The notes beneath the pieces were generated by a model. That model did not search any database and was not told where the DNA came from. It was given only the letters and a program-made list of their open reading frames with translations. A DNA stretch of 64,000 bases from Streptomyces buecherae (GTDB lineage Bacteria > Actinomycetota > Actinomycetes > Streptomycetales > Streptomycetaceae), in NCBI RefSeq assembly GCF_014295035.1, contig NZ_CP060404.1:6550501-6614500 (forward strand). The letters are read 5' to 3'. Below are positions 17,189 through 25,505 of this stretch, piece by piece. The translations under genes and the position numbers were made by a program. Each line of letters opens with the position of its first letter. The first letter of the stretch is position 1.

Positions 17189-18423
17189 GCCCAACCTCCT
17201 TGCTTGCGACGGGTCCTGCGCAGCAGCCAGAAGAAGAACGGGCTGCCGAACAGCGCGGTGAGCACGCCGAGCGGCAGTTCGGCGGGTTGTGCGACGGTGC
17301 GCGCCGCGAGGTCGGCCGCGACCAGCACGACGGCCCCGCCCAGCGCGCTGCCCGGCACCAGGAACCGGTGGCCCGGGCCCGCGGCCATCCGCAGCAGATG
17401 CGGTACGAGAAGGCCGACGAAGGTGATGATGCCCGCGACCGCGACGGCGGCGGCCGTCAGCAGCGCGACCAGCACCACGACGGCGACCCGCAGCCGTTCC
17501 ACGTCCACGCCCAGGTGCCGGGCCGGGCGCTCGCCGAGGGCGAGCAGGTCCAGTTGGCGCGCGTACACCGGCGCGAGGACCAGGCCGGCCACGGCGCACG
17601 GCAGCACCGCGAGCACCTTGGGCCAGGTGGCCTGGGAGAGGCTGCCGAGCTGCCAGAAGGTGATCTGGGTGATCTGGGCGTTGTCGGCGAAGAAGATGAA
17701 CAGGCCGATCAGCGCGCCGGCGAAGGCGTTGACCGCGATGCCGGTCAGGATCAGCGTCACCACCTCGGTCTTGCCGTCCGACCGCGAGAGCGCGTACACG
17801 ACAAGCACGGTCAGCAGTCCGGAGCCGAACGCGCAGGCGGTCACGGTCCAGTCGCCGAGGAAGGTGAGGCCGAGCGCGATGGCGCCCACCGCGCCCACGG
17901 CGGCGCCCGCCGAGATGCCGATCACCCCGGGCTCGGCCAGCGGATTGCCGAACCCGCCCTGCATCAGCGCTCCCGCGCACCCCAGCGACGCCCCGACCAG
18001 CAGGGCGAGCACGACGCGCGGCAGCCGCACGTTCCACAGCACGCTCTCGCCGACCCGGTCCAGCGGCGCCCCGCCGAGCCCCACCCGGTGCAGCGCCGAG
18101 CGCGCGACGTCGCCGATGGGGATGTCGTACGCGCCGGTGCCCGCGGCCACCAGGCACAGCGTGACCAGCGCGACGACCAGCCCCCCGGTCAGCGCCGCGG
18201 CCCGCGCGCGCCGCCGCCCGGCCACCGTGGGGCTCGGCGGCCGCGCGGCGGCGGACTCGGCCGGCGACTCCTTCAGAGGCTCCGAAGCCGCCACGGCCTC
18301 CGAAGCCGCCACGGCCTCCGAAGTCCCGGGGAGCGGGGCGGACTTCCCGTCTTGCGGGGACTCGGCCGCCCCCGGGGGCCGTGGGGCGTGCGGGGGCTGG
18401 GACGGCCCGGTGGAGAGCGTCAC
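17185..18423 (-). CDS. hmuU: Heme ABC transporter permease HmuU (FecCD family)
   Basis: A 412-residue BtuC/FecCD-type permease with nine to ten membrane helices. Family motifs are RLPRVVLALLVGASLGCAG, GNPLAEPGVIGISAGA and GIITFVGLLVPHLLR. The cytoplasmic N-terminus of about 70 residues is low-complexity and contains SEAVAASEAVAASE, the product of an 18-bp tandem duplication at 18281-18323. The start is a GTG overlapping the stop of the binding-protein gene (GTGA at 18420-18423). It forms the middle gene of the hmuTUV operon. Confidence 0.9.
   Translation of the reverse strand: MTLSTGPSQPPHAPRPPGAAESPQDGKSAPLPGTSEAVAASEAVAASEPLKESPAESAAARPPSPTVAGRRRARAAALTGGLVVALVTLCLVAAGTGAYDIPIGDVARSALHRVGLGGAPLDRVGESVLWNVRLPRVVLALLVGASLGCAGALMQGGFGNPLAEPGVIGISAGAAVGAVGAIALGLTFLGDWTVTACAFGSGLLTVLVVYALSRSDGKTEVVTLILTGIAVNAFAGALIGLFIFFADNAQITQITFWQLGSLSQATWPKVLAVLPCAVAGLVLAPVYARQLDLLALGERPARHLGVDVERLRVAVVVLVALLTAAAVAVAGIITFVGLLVPHLLRMAAGPGHRFLVPGSALGGAVVLVAADLAARTVAQPAELPLGVLTALFGSPFFFWLLRRTRRKQGGWA
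18281..18323. repeat. In-frame 18-bp tandem duplication in hmuU
   Basis: The unit TCCGAAGCCGCCACGGCC is present twice in full (18281-18298 and 18299-18316), plus seven bases of a third copy. It is in frame and falls in the disordered N-terminus of the permease. Confidence 0.9.
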
Positions 18424-19469
18424 GGCGCGTCCTCGTACAACTGGTCCACGAGCGAGCGCAGCACCTGGTCGGTGCGCGGGCCGTAGTTGAGCAGCTTGCC
18501 GTCCTCGATGGAGACGACACGGCGGTCCATGCCGGCCGGTGTCTCGGCGACGCCAGGCAGTTTGAGCAGGCCGTCCACGCCGCCGACCGAGTCAAGTCCC
18601 TTGGACATCACGAGGATGGCGTCCGGCGCGGCCTTGGCCAGCGCCTCGCTGGTGATCGGCGTGAAGTCCTTCGTCAGGCCGGACTCCTTGCCGGCGTCCC
18701 GCGCGCCGGCCGCCTCAAGCAGCGAGCCGGCGCCCGAGTCGCGCCCGCCGAGCAGGTAGACCGCGGCCGAGCCGCGCAGGTACAGGAACGCCACCCGTGG
18801 GCGCTTGCCGTCGGCCGGGCGCTTGATGTCGGCGCGGACGGCGTCGATCCGGCGCTCGGTGCGCTCGCGCAACTCCCGGCCCGCGTCCGGCACGCCGAGC
18901 GCCGTGGCGACCGCGTCGATGCGGGTGCCGACGTCGGCGAGTTCCTTCGCCGGGGCGAGGATGATCAGCGGTACGCCCGCGTCGCGGATCTGGTCGATGG
19001 CCTCGGCCGGTCCGGTGCTGGTGTCGGCCAGGACGACGGTGGGTTTCAGGGAGAGCACGTTCTCGGCCGACACGTCGTGCGCCCGGGTGACCACCGGCAA
19101 CTTCCTGGCCTGCGCGAAGTCGGCGGTGACGTCCCGCCCGACGACCCGGTCGCCGAGCCCGAGGGTGAACACGATCTCCGAGAGCGAGCCGGTCAGCGGC
19201 ACGATCCGGTCGGCGCTGGTCACGGTGGTGCGGTGGCCGTCGACCGAACTGACGGTGGCCGGGAGGCGCGGGCTCGGCTTCCCCGCGAGCGGTTCCAGCG
19301 CTTCCGCTTGTGTCGCGGAGGCGCCCCCGCCCCCGTTCTTCCCGCCGCCCGAACCGCCGTCGGACCCGCCGCACCCGGCGAGCCCGAGCGCGAGCGCGAG
19401 GGTGGCGGCGAGGGCGGTGACGATGCGTGGAACGCGGGCGGGTGGCCTCGCCGACTGCCGTTGCTGCAC
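18420..19469 (-). CDS. hmuT: Heme ABC transporter substrate-binding lipoprotein HmuT
   Basis: A 349-residue extracellular lipoprotein. The lipobox LAGC has its cysteine at residue 33, followed by a Gly/Ser-rich linker. The ligand domain is of the periplasmic-binding-protein type for heme or siderophores (RIVPLTGSLSEIVFTLGLGDRVVGRD; then ENVLSLKPTVVLAD). It is the first gene of the leftward hmuTUV operon and is coupled to hmuU. An iron box at 19543-19561 lies 74 bases upstream in the spacer shared with htaA, so repression by a DmdR/DtxR-type regulator under iron sufficiency is likely. Confidence 0.9.
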   Translation of the reverse strand: MQQRQSARPPARVPRIVTALAATLALALGLAGCGGSDGGSGGGKNGGGGASATQAEALEPLAGKPSPRLPATVSSVDGHRTTVTSADRIVPLTGSLSEIVFTLGLGDRVVGRDVTADFAQARKLPVVTRAHDVSAENVLSLKPTVVLADTSTGPAEAIDQIRDAGVPLIILAPAKELADVGTRIDAVATALGVPDAGRELRERTERRIDAVRADIKRPADGKRPRVAFLYLRGSAAVYLLGGRDSGAGSLLEAAGARDAGKESGLTKDFTPITSEALAKAAPDAILVMSKGLDSVGGVDGLLKLPGVAETPAGMDRRVVSIEDGKLLNYGPRTDQVLRSLVDQLYEDAP

Positions 19470-19542
19470 GTTTTCGCCTCTCTGTCGTCCTGCCGTCCAC
19501 GGGGGCGCCGGCCCCGGGGTTCCGACCAGGCCGAGCTGTAGC

Positions 19543-19561
19543 TTAGGTTAGCCTTACCTGC
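19543..19561. promoter_or_regulatory. Iron box (DmdR/DtxR operator) between hmuT and the first htaA
   Basis: TTAGGTTAGCCTTACCTGC matches the known Streptomyces iron box TTAGGTTAGGCTCACCTAA at 15 of 19 positions by eye. It lies in the 119-base spacer between the divergent hmuT and HtaA genes, so one site can serve both. Confidence 0.85.
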
Positions 19562-19588
19562 ATCGCTACGTTCCGGGAGGGGCATCTG

Positions 19589-21109
19589 ATGCTGCCAGCC
19601 AGACCCACCCGCGCCGGTGTGCTCGTGCTTCTCGCCGGGCTCCTCGGCGCTCTGTCACCGGTCACCGCCGCCCACGCGGCGGACCGCACGGTCGCCGGCG
19701 GGCGCCTGGACTGGGGCCTCAAGTCCTCCTTCCAGCGCTACGTCACGGGGCCGATCGCCCAGGGCAGTTGGAGCCTCCAGCAAGGCGCCGCCACGGTGGG
19801 CGAGAGCCAGTTCCGCTTCCACTCCGCCAAGGGCTCCTACGACCCGGACAGCGGCTCCTTCAGCGCCGCGTTCTCCGGCGGGGTGCACTTCGTCGGGCAC
19901 CGCAAGCCGAGCGGCACGTACGAACTCGACCTGAGCCTCAGCCGCCTGACGGTGCGCACCCCGGGCAACGGCACCGGCACCCTGTACGCGGACATGGTGA
20001 GCCGGGCCAAGGGCACCGGCAAGGTGACCAGCGCCAGCCAGGTCCCGTTGGCATCGCTCGACCTGTCCCGCGTGAACATGCGCGGCGGCGGCACCGCCGT
20101 CGTCCTCCAGTCCATCCCGGCCACCCTCACCGCCCGGGGCGCGCAGGCGTTCGCCGGCTACTACACGGCCGGCACCCCGCTCGACCCGCTGAACCTCTCG
20201 GCCGACATCGCGCCCGGCGCGACGGACGACAAGGGCGGCGAGTCCGACCAGGACAAGCCCGAGGACGGTGCCAAGAACGGGGACAAGGACGGCGTCGAGA
20301 ACGGGGACGAGAAGGGGGACAAGGACGCCGACCGGGCCAAGGGCACCGGGAAGGTCCAGGACGCCGTCGTGGACTGGGGCGTGCGCCGCACCTTCCGGGA
20401 GTACGTCACCGGCCCCATCGCGAAGGGGCGTTGGAGGCTCACCGAAGGGGCGCAGGACGGCGGCGCGCTGTTCCGCTTCCCGGCCGGCAAGGGCAGCTAC
20501 GACCGCCGCACCGGGGCCCTGGACGCCACGTTCACCGGCCGTACGCACTTCACCGGCGCCCGCCTCGACCTCGCGCTGAGCGGCGTACGGATCCAGGTCG
20601 CCGACGGCCTGGGCACCCTCGCGGCCGACGTCACCACCGACGGCGCCACCCGCCGCGACGTTCCCCTGGTCACCTTCGACGCCACGGCCCTCAAGGCGCC
20701 CACGGCCAAGGACGGCCTGGTCACGGTGGCGGAGGCGCCGACCAAGCTGACCCGGCAGGGCGCCGAGGCGTTCGGCGGCATGTACCGGGCCGGCACCGCG
20801 ATGGACCCGCTCTCGCTGGCCGTGGCCACCGACGCGGACGCCACCCTGCCGCCCCTGCCCGACCTGGGCAGCGAACCGACGGCCACGCCGGGGCCGGAGC
20901 GCTCCGCGACGGCGGTCGCGGCGCCGGCCGACTCCGACGGAGGACAGGCAGCCGACGACTCGGACGGGCCCTCCACGCCCGCTCTGGCGACCGGCGGCGC
21001 CGCGCTGCTGGCCGCGGTCGCGGCGGCCACCGTGCTCGTCGTCCGCAGGCGCCGCACCGCCGCGGTCAGCACGCCCACCGACACCGACGGCGCACCCGCC
21101 GGCGGTTGA
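19589..21109 (+). CDS. htaA: HtaA-domain heme-binding surface protein, two domains, TM anchor
   Basis: A 506-residue exported protein with two HtaA domains (about residues 37-207 and 258-415). Each opens with a WG(L/V)(K/R)xxFxxYVTGPIA motif and includes FR(F)xxxKGSYD. HtaA domains of Corynebacterium bind hemin and hemoglobin through conserved Tyr and His residues. An N-terminal signal ends at AHA. A charged Asp/Lys/Gly-rich spacer (about 212-254) joins the domains. A C-terminal hydrophobic helix plus RRRR (about 465-490) anchors it, with no clear sortase motif. It is expressed from the iron-box region, opposite to hmuTUV. Confidence 0.92.
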   Translation: MLPARPTRAGVLVLLAGLLGALSPVTAAHAADRTVAGGRLDWGLKSSFQRYVTGPIAQGSWSLQQGAATVGESQFRFHSAKGSYDPDSGSFSAAFSGGVHFVGHRKPSGTYELDLSLSRLTVRTPGNGTGTLYADMVSRAKGTGKVTSASQVPLASLDLSRVNMRGGGTAVVLQSIPATLTARGAQAFAGYYTAGTPLDPLNLSADIAPGATDDKGGESDQDKPEDGAKNGDKDGVENGDEKGDKDADRAKGTGKVQDAVVDWGVRRTFREYVTGPIAKGRWRLTEGAQDGGALFRFPAGKGSYDRRTGALDATFTGRTHFTGARLDLALSGVRIQVADGLGTLAADVTTDGATRRDVPLVTFDATALKAPTAKDGLVTVAEAPTKLTRQGAEAFGGMYRAGTAMDPLSLAVATDADATLPPLPDLGSEPTATPGPERSATAVAAPADSDGGQAADDSDGPSTPALATGGAALLAAVAAATVLVVRRRRTAAVSTPTDTDGAPAGG

Positions 21110-21346
21110 CCCCGGCGCCCCACCAGCCCCGGTCCGCGCGGCGCCGCCGCGCGGGCCCCGTACCCCCCACGCGAGAGCCCCCGAGCGGGGCAGCCGCGCG
21201 GCGGGCGACCGGCCCACACCGGCTCGCCCGCCACACGGCCCAGGCCACCCCGGCCCGTGCACGACGGGCGCCGCGCACCACGCAGCGGGCCCGGCCGCGT
21301 CCCCCCGGCGGCCGGCCCCACCACCCATTCGAGGAGAGATCTGACG

Positions 21347-23032
21347 ATGTCCGCCACCCACCCCGCACCTCGCGGACCGCGCCGTACCACGGTCGCGCGG
21401 ACCGCCGCGATAGCCACCGCCGCGGCGCTCGGCGCCGCCGCGCTGAGCCTGCCGGCGTTCGCCGCCGGCGACGGCGGCGACAAGCCGGCCGGTCCGCCGA
21501 AGCTGGAGCTCAAGAACGGCACCCTGGACTGGGGTGTGAAGGAGAGCTTCCGCAAGTACGTCGCCGGGCCCATCGCCGGCGGCAAGATCACCGTGTCGGA
21601 CGGCGCGAAGCAGGCGGCGGGCAACGGGCCGTTCACCTTCGTCGACGGCGCGGGCACCTACGACACCGGCACGCACGCCGTCAACACCGCCTTCAAGGGC
21701 GCCGTCCGCTTCACCGGCCACGAGGAGAAGCTCGACCTCAGGCTGAGCGACCTCAAGCTGAGCACCGAGCGGACCAAGGGCGCGATCACGGCCGACGTCA
21801 GCTCGAAGGACATGAAGACCGGCAAGGTCACCAACAGCGACGACGTGCGGCTCGCCGACCTGGACCTGAGCAGCGTCCGGCCGGGCCAGGGCGCGGGCGG
21901 CGCGATGGTCTTCGCCAACATCCCGGCCAAGCTGACCGAGGACGGCGCCAAGGCGTTCAGCGGCTTCTACGCGGCCGGCGACGACCTCGACCCGGCCACG
22001 CTCACGGTCACCCCCGGCGGCCCGGTCAAGCCGGAGCCGACGGACAAGCCCACCGACAAGCCGACCGACAAGCCCACGGACAAGCCGACCGACAAGCCGA
22101 CGAACAAGCCCACCGACGAGCCCACCAACCGGCCGACGGACAACCCGACGGACACCCCCACGAACCAGCCCACCGACCAGCCCACGTCCAAGCCGACCAG
22201 CGACCCCACCGGGCAGCCCGGGGTCAGCGGCGAGATCCACTCCGGCAACCTCGACTGGGGCGTCAAGGAGAAGTTCCGCACGTACGTCACGGGCCCGATC
22301 GCGAGCGGCAAGGTCGAGCTCTCCGCCGGCGCCAAGAAGCAGGGCGACGTCTACCGCTTCCCCAAGGGCAGCGGGAAGTACGACGCGGACGCCAAGTCGC
22401 TGGACGCCAAGTTCGCCGGCGCGGTCCGCTTCACCGGCCACCAGGGCAAGCTGGACCTCAGGATCAGCGACCTGAAGGTCAGGGCGAACGGCGCCCGGGG
22501 CACCCTCGTCGCCGACCTCTCCTCCAAGGACATCAAGACCGGCAAGGTCACCAAGAGCGACGACCTGACGCTGGCCGACCTCAAGCTGCCCGCCGGCGGG
22601 CTGACCGGCACCGACAAGGTGATCTCCCTCAACAACGTCCCGGCCACCCTCACCCCGGGCGGGGCCAAGGCGTTCGCGGGCTACTACCAGGCCGGTGAGG
22701 CGCTCGACCCGATCAGCCTCGCCGTCTCGCTGGACAAGGACGCCAGCCTGCCGGGCGGCACCGCCGGCTCCGGCGGCACCTCGGGCTCCGGCACCGGCGG
22801 CGCGGGCGGCACCGGCGGCACGGGCTCCGGCACCGACGCGTTCGGCACCGGCGGCGTGACCGGTGGCGACGGCGGTGGCGGCAGCACGGGCGGCTCCGGC
22901 TCGCTGGCCGCCACCGGCGCCGACGTGCCCACCGGCGTGCTGCTCGGCGCCGCTGGCGTGCTCGTCGCCGGCGGTGGCGCGGCGGCCTTCGCCGTCCGCC
23001 GCCGGGCGGCGGCCACCCCCGCCCAGGGCTGA
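21347..23032 (+). CDS. HtaA-domain heme-binding protein with KPTD-repeat linker and LAATG sortase signal
   Basis: A 561-residue cell-surface protein. A signal peptide ends near AFA, and HtaA domain 1 spans about residues 57-218. A Lys-Pro-Thr-Asp repeat spacer (about 227-290) is followed by HtaA domain 2 (about 298-464). Then come a Gly/Ser/Thr stalk and LAATG at 520-524, with a hydrophobic helix and RRR tail. LAXTG is the sorting signal of streptomycete class E sortases, so covalent attachment to the wall is likely. It starts at ATG 21347 behind GAGGAG, 237 bases after the first HtaA gene, and probably belongs to the same iron-repressed unit. It would pass heme toward HmuT. Confidence 0.92.
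   Translation: MSATHPAPRGPRRTTVARTAAIATAAALGAAALSLPAFAAGDGGDKPAGPPKLELKNGTLDWGVKESFRKYVAGPIAGGKITVSDGAKQAAGNGPFTFVDGAGTYDTGTHAVNTAFKGAVRFTGHEEKLDLRLSDLKLSTERTKGAITADVSSKDMKTGKVTNSDDVRLADLDLSSVRPGQGAGGAMVFANIPAKLTEDGAKAFSGFYAAGDDLDPATLTVTPGGPVKPEPTDKPTDKPTDKPTDKPTDKPTNKPTDEPTNRPTDNPTDTPTNQPTDQPTSKPTSDPTGQPGVSGEIHSGNLDWGVKEKFRTYVTGPIASGKVELSAGAKKQGDVYRFPKGSGKYDADAKSLDAKFAGAVRFTGHQGKLDLRISDLKVRANGARGTLVADLSSKDIKTGKVTKSDDLTLADLKLPAGGLTGTDKVISLNNVPATLTPGGAKAFAGYYQAGEALDPISLAVSLDKDASLPGGTAGSGGTSGSGTGGAGGTGGTGSGTDAFGTGGVTGGDGGGGSTGGSGSLAATGADVPTGVLLGAAGVLVAGGGAAAFAVRRRAAATPAQG
22027..22218 (+). repeat. In-frame KPTD-type minisatellite in the second HtaA gene
   Basis: About fifteen 12-base units based on CCGACGGACAAG encode Lys-Pro-Thr-Asp and variants (EPTN, NPTD, TPTN, QPTD). 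The spacer is rigid and proline-rich and would extend the second heme-binding domain away from the first. Copy number is likely to vary between strains. Confidence 0.9.
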
Positions 23033-23205
23033 CCCCGCACAGCGCCCGGCGCGCGCGAACCCACCCCCCACTCCGCGCCCGCGTCCCCGGCCCCGGCCGG
23101 TGGGCGCGGGCGCGCGGCTGCCCCCGCCCCGACCACCGCCGCGAAGCCACTCGCCCGAGGGCGGTCGCGGCGGTAGGGTTTTACCGACAAGTCGTCGGGA
23201 AGTCA

Positions 23206-23235
23206 TTGACTTAGGCAAACCTAAGTAGACAGAAT
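23206..23235 (+). promoter_or_regulatory. Iron-box promoter of the heme oxygenase gene
   Basis: TTGACT (-35) at 23206 and CAGAAT (-10-like) at 23230 are 18 bases apart. Overlapping them, TTGACTTAGGCAAACCTAA (23206-23224) matches the Streptomyces iron box at 14 of 19 positions, and ACTTAGG-CAAA-CCTAAGT is a perfect inverted repeat. A DmdR-type repressor here would block RNA polymerase directly. Confidence 0.8.
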
Positions 23236-23348
23236 TGCCGGTGGGGCCGCCCGCGAAGCGGGTGTATCCCGTGTTCTCGGCTTTTCATGTCGCTTTTCGG
23301 CATGCACGGCCCGCTCGCTCTCGTCCCATCGGCACCCGGAGGTCCGTC

Positions 23349-24032
23349 TTGGACGCCGCACCCGCACCCGAGCCGTTCTCCACGGTCATCCGCACCGCCT
23401 CGCACGCGCAGCACACCGAGGCCGAGACCTCGATGTTCATGAGCGCCATGCTCGGCGGCCAGCTCGGCGTGACCGCCTTCCGGCGGTACACGGAGCAGCT
23501 CTGGTTCGTCTACCGGGCCCTGGAGAGCGGCCCGGCCACGCTGGCCGACGACCCGGTGGCGGGCCCGTTCATCCGGCCCGAGCTGGCTCGTACGGCCGAG
23601 CTCGAACGCGACCTGGCCTTCCTCGGCGGCCCCGACTGGCGCGCGGGCCTGGAGCCGCTGCCCGCCACCGCGGCGTACGTGGCGCGGGTCGAGGAGTGCG
23701 CGCGGCGCTGGCCCGGCGGGTTCGTCGCGCACCACTACACGCGCTACCTCGGCGACCTCTCCGGCGGCCAGATCATCCGTGGCACGGCCGAGAAGACCTG
23801 GGGCTTCGAGCGCAAGGGCGACGGCGTGCGGTTCTACGTCTTCGAGGAGATCGGCAACCCGGCCGCGTTCAAGCGCGAGTACCGTGCGCTGCTCGACGCG
23901 CTGCCGGTGGACGACCTGGAGAAGCAGCGCGTCATCGAGGAGTGCAAGCGGGCCTTCGCGCTGAACACCGGGGTCTTCCGGGAGCTGGGCGAACTCTTCG
24001 GCACCGACGGCCCGGGCGCCCTCAGCGCCTGA
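23349..24032 (+). CDS. hmuO: Biliverdin-forming heme oxygenase
   Basis: A 227-residue soluble heme oxygenase that opens the porphyrin ring to release iron, CO and biliverdin. The proximal histidine lies in RTASHAQHTEAE, and the distal helix glycines are in YTRYLGDLSGGQII. The mostly helical pattern and length fit the HmuO family. The start was set at a TTG (23349), because GGAGG lies six bases before it; a longer in-frame extension upstream has no such site. It has its own iron-box promoter and a very strong terminator, so it is a monocistronic part of the heme-use regulon. Confidence 0.93.
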   Translation: MDAAPAPEPFSTVIRTASHAQHTEAETSMFMSAMLGGQLGVTAFRRYTEQLWFVYRALESGPATLADDPVAGPFIRPELARTAELERDLAFLGGPDWRAGLEPLPATAAYVARVEECARRWPGGFVAHHYTRYLGDLSGGQIIRGTAEKTWGFERKGDGVRFYVFEEIGNPAAFKREYRALLDALPVDDLEKQRVIEECKRAFALNTGVFRELGELFGTDGPGALSA

Positions 24033-24043
24033 GCCCCGCCGCT

Positions 24044-24095
24044 CCACGACGCGAGCCCGCCGCCCCGGAAGTGGGGCGGCGGGCTCGCGTCGTGG
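24044..24095. terminator. Bidirectional terminator between heme oxygenase and map
   Basis: A perfect 23-bp stem (24044-24066 with 24073-24095) with a GGAAGT loop lies in the convergent spacer, 12 bases past the heme oxygenase stop and 46 bases past the map stop. Confidence 0.92.
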
Positions 24096-24140
24096 CCGTC
24101 GTCGCGGTGGTGGCAACGGGCCGTCAGGCCGGTGTCCGCG

Positions 24141-24998
24141 TCAGGGCAGGGTGAGGATGTCCGCCCCGGTCTCGGTGACCACGAGCGTGTGCTCGAACTG
24201 CGCGGTGCGCTTGCGGTCCTTGGTGACCACGGTCCAGCCGTCGTCCCACATGTCGTACTCGTGCGTGCCGAGGGTCAGCATCGGCTCGATGGTGAACGTC
24301 ATGCCCGGCCGGATCTCGGTGGTGTGGTGCGGGCTGTCGTAGTGCGGCACGATCAGGCCCGAGTGGAACGACGTGTTGATGCCGTGCCCGGTGAAGTCCC
24401 GCACCACGCCGTAGCCGAAGCGCTTGGCGTACGACTCGATGACGCGCCCGATGATGTTGATCTGCCGGCCGGGCTTGACGGCCTTGATGGCCCGCGCCAG
24501 CGACTCCCGGGTGCGCTCCACGAGCAGTCGCGACTCCTCGTCCACGTCGCCGCACAGGTAGGTGGCGTTGTTGTCGCCGTGCACGCCGCCGATGTACGCG
24601 GTGATGTCCAGGTTCACGATGTCGCCGTCGCGCAGCACGGTCGAGTCGGGGATGCCGTGGCAGATGACCTCGTTGACGGAGGTGCACAGCGACTTGGGGT
24701 ACTTGCGGTAGCCGAGCGTGGAGGGGTACGCGCCGTGGTCGCAGAGGAACTCGTGCGCGACCCGGTCGAGTTCGTCCGTGGTGGTCCCCGGCACGATGTG
24801 CCGCGCGGTCTCTTCCAGCGCCTGCGCGGCGATGCGCCCGGCGACCCGCATCCGCTCGATCGTCTCGGCGTCCTGCACCTCGGGGCCGGTGTACGGGGTG
24901 GGGGCGTCCTTGCCCACGTACTCCGGCCGCGGAATGGCGGCGGGGACGGTGCGGAGGGGGGAGAGCTGCCCCGGGACTAGAAGCGACTGGCCAGACAT
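24141..24998 (-). CDS. map: Type I methionine aminopeptidase
   Basis: A 285-residue metalloenzyme that removes the initiator methionine from new proteins. An N-terminal extension of about 40 residues precedes the catalytic pita-bread fold. Metal ligands are visible as the aspartates of VNLDIT and HGDNNATY, the histidine of FTGHGINTSFH, and the glutamates of FTIEPML and QFEHTL. The ATG at 24998 gives the usual streptomycete N-terminus (MSGQSLLVPGQLSPLRTVP), and longer upstream frames are less likely. It probably coexists with another map elsewhere in the genome. Monocistronic. Confidence 0.95.
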   Translation of the reverse strand: MSGQSLLVPGQLSPLRTVPAAIPRPEYVGKDAPTPYTGPEVQDAETIERMRVAGRIAAQALEETARHIVPGTTTDELDRVAHEFLCDHGAYPSTLGYRKYPKSLCTSVNEVICHGIPDSTVLRDGDIVNLDITAYIGGVHGDNNATYLCGDVDEESRLLVERTRESLARAIKAVKPGRQINIIGRVIESYAKRFGYGVVRDFTGHGINTSFHSGLIVPHYDSPHHTTEIRPGMTFTIEPMLTLGTHEYDMWDDGWTVVTKDRKRTAQFEHTLVVTETGADILTLP

Positions 24999-25099
24999 GC
25001 GAGCGAGTGTATCCAGGACCCATCGGGCACCATGGCGGCAAGTGAGCCAGCACACGTGAATGCGGTGCGGTGGAGACATCTGAGGAAGGCGAGGCACAG

Positions 25100-25303
25100 A
25101 TGGCGCTGTTCTCGAAGGGCACGCCCGGCAAGCCCGGCGAGTGGTACTACTGCGTGCGCCACGGGAGCGTGGAAGAGGGCCCCGAGTGCCGGGCGGCCGA
25201 CCGGCTGGGCCCGTACGCCACCCGCGAGGAGGCGGCCCAGGCGATCGAGCACGCCCGGGACCGCGAGCGCGACTGGCAGGACGACCCCCGCTGGAACGAC
25301 TAG
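25100..25303 (+). CDS. Small SPOR-like protein
   Basis: A 67-residue acidic protein, MALFSKGTPGKPGEWYYCVRH, followed by a segment (GPYATREEAAQAIEHARDRE) that resembles the end of a SPOR-like strand-helix. It ends WQDDPRWND. Similar short proteins are widespread beside map in streptomycetes, with no known function. The start at ATG 25100 has GAGG five bases upstream. It diverges from map across a 100-base spacer. Confidence 0.75.
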   Translation: MALFSKGTPGKPGEWYYCVRHGSVEEGPECRAADRLGPYATREEAAQAIEHARDRERDWQDDPRWND

Positions 25304-25505
25304 CGCGGCGCGCGGCGCTCAGCGGGATGCCGGCCGCCGGCCGTCGGTACGGGGCTGGTCAGCGCGCCGACCACGCGCCCGGCGCCCGCGACTTGGCCCG
25401 GGATTCCGGCCCGGATTTGGACCACGGAGCGGGCCAAGGGCGCGACTAGCGTCGCCCTCGTGAGCAGCGCGGAGACGGGCTCGGCTGCGGGGGAGGAGAG
25501 TGGCC

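Noticed and set aside
22027..22218. CRISPR array
   Set aside because: The regular 12-base repeats are an in-frame KPTD protein spacer with no unique spacers and no cas genes.
19655..23218. A leftward frame of about 1190 codons antisense to both HtaA genes
   Set aside because: It is low-complexity, rich in Gly/Arg/Ala, with no motifs, and is explained by codon bias of the HtaA genes.
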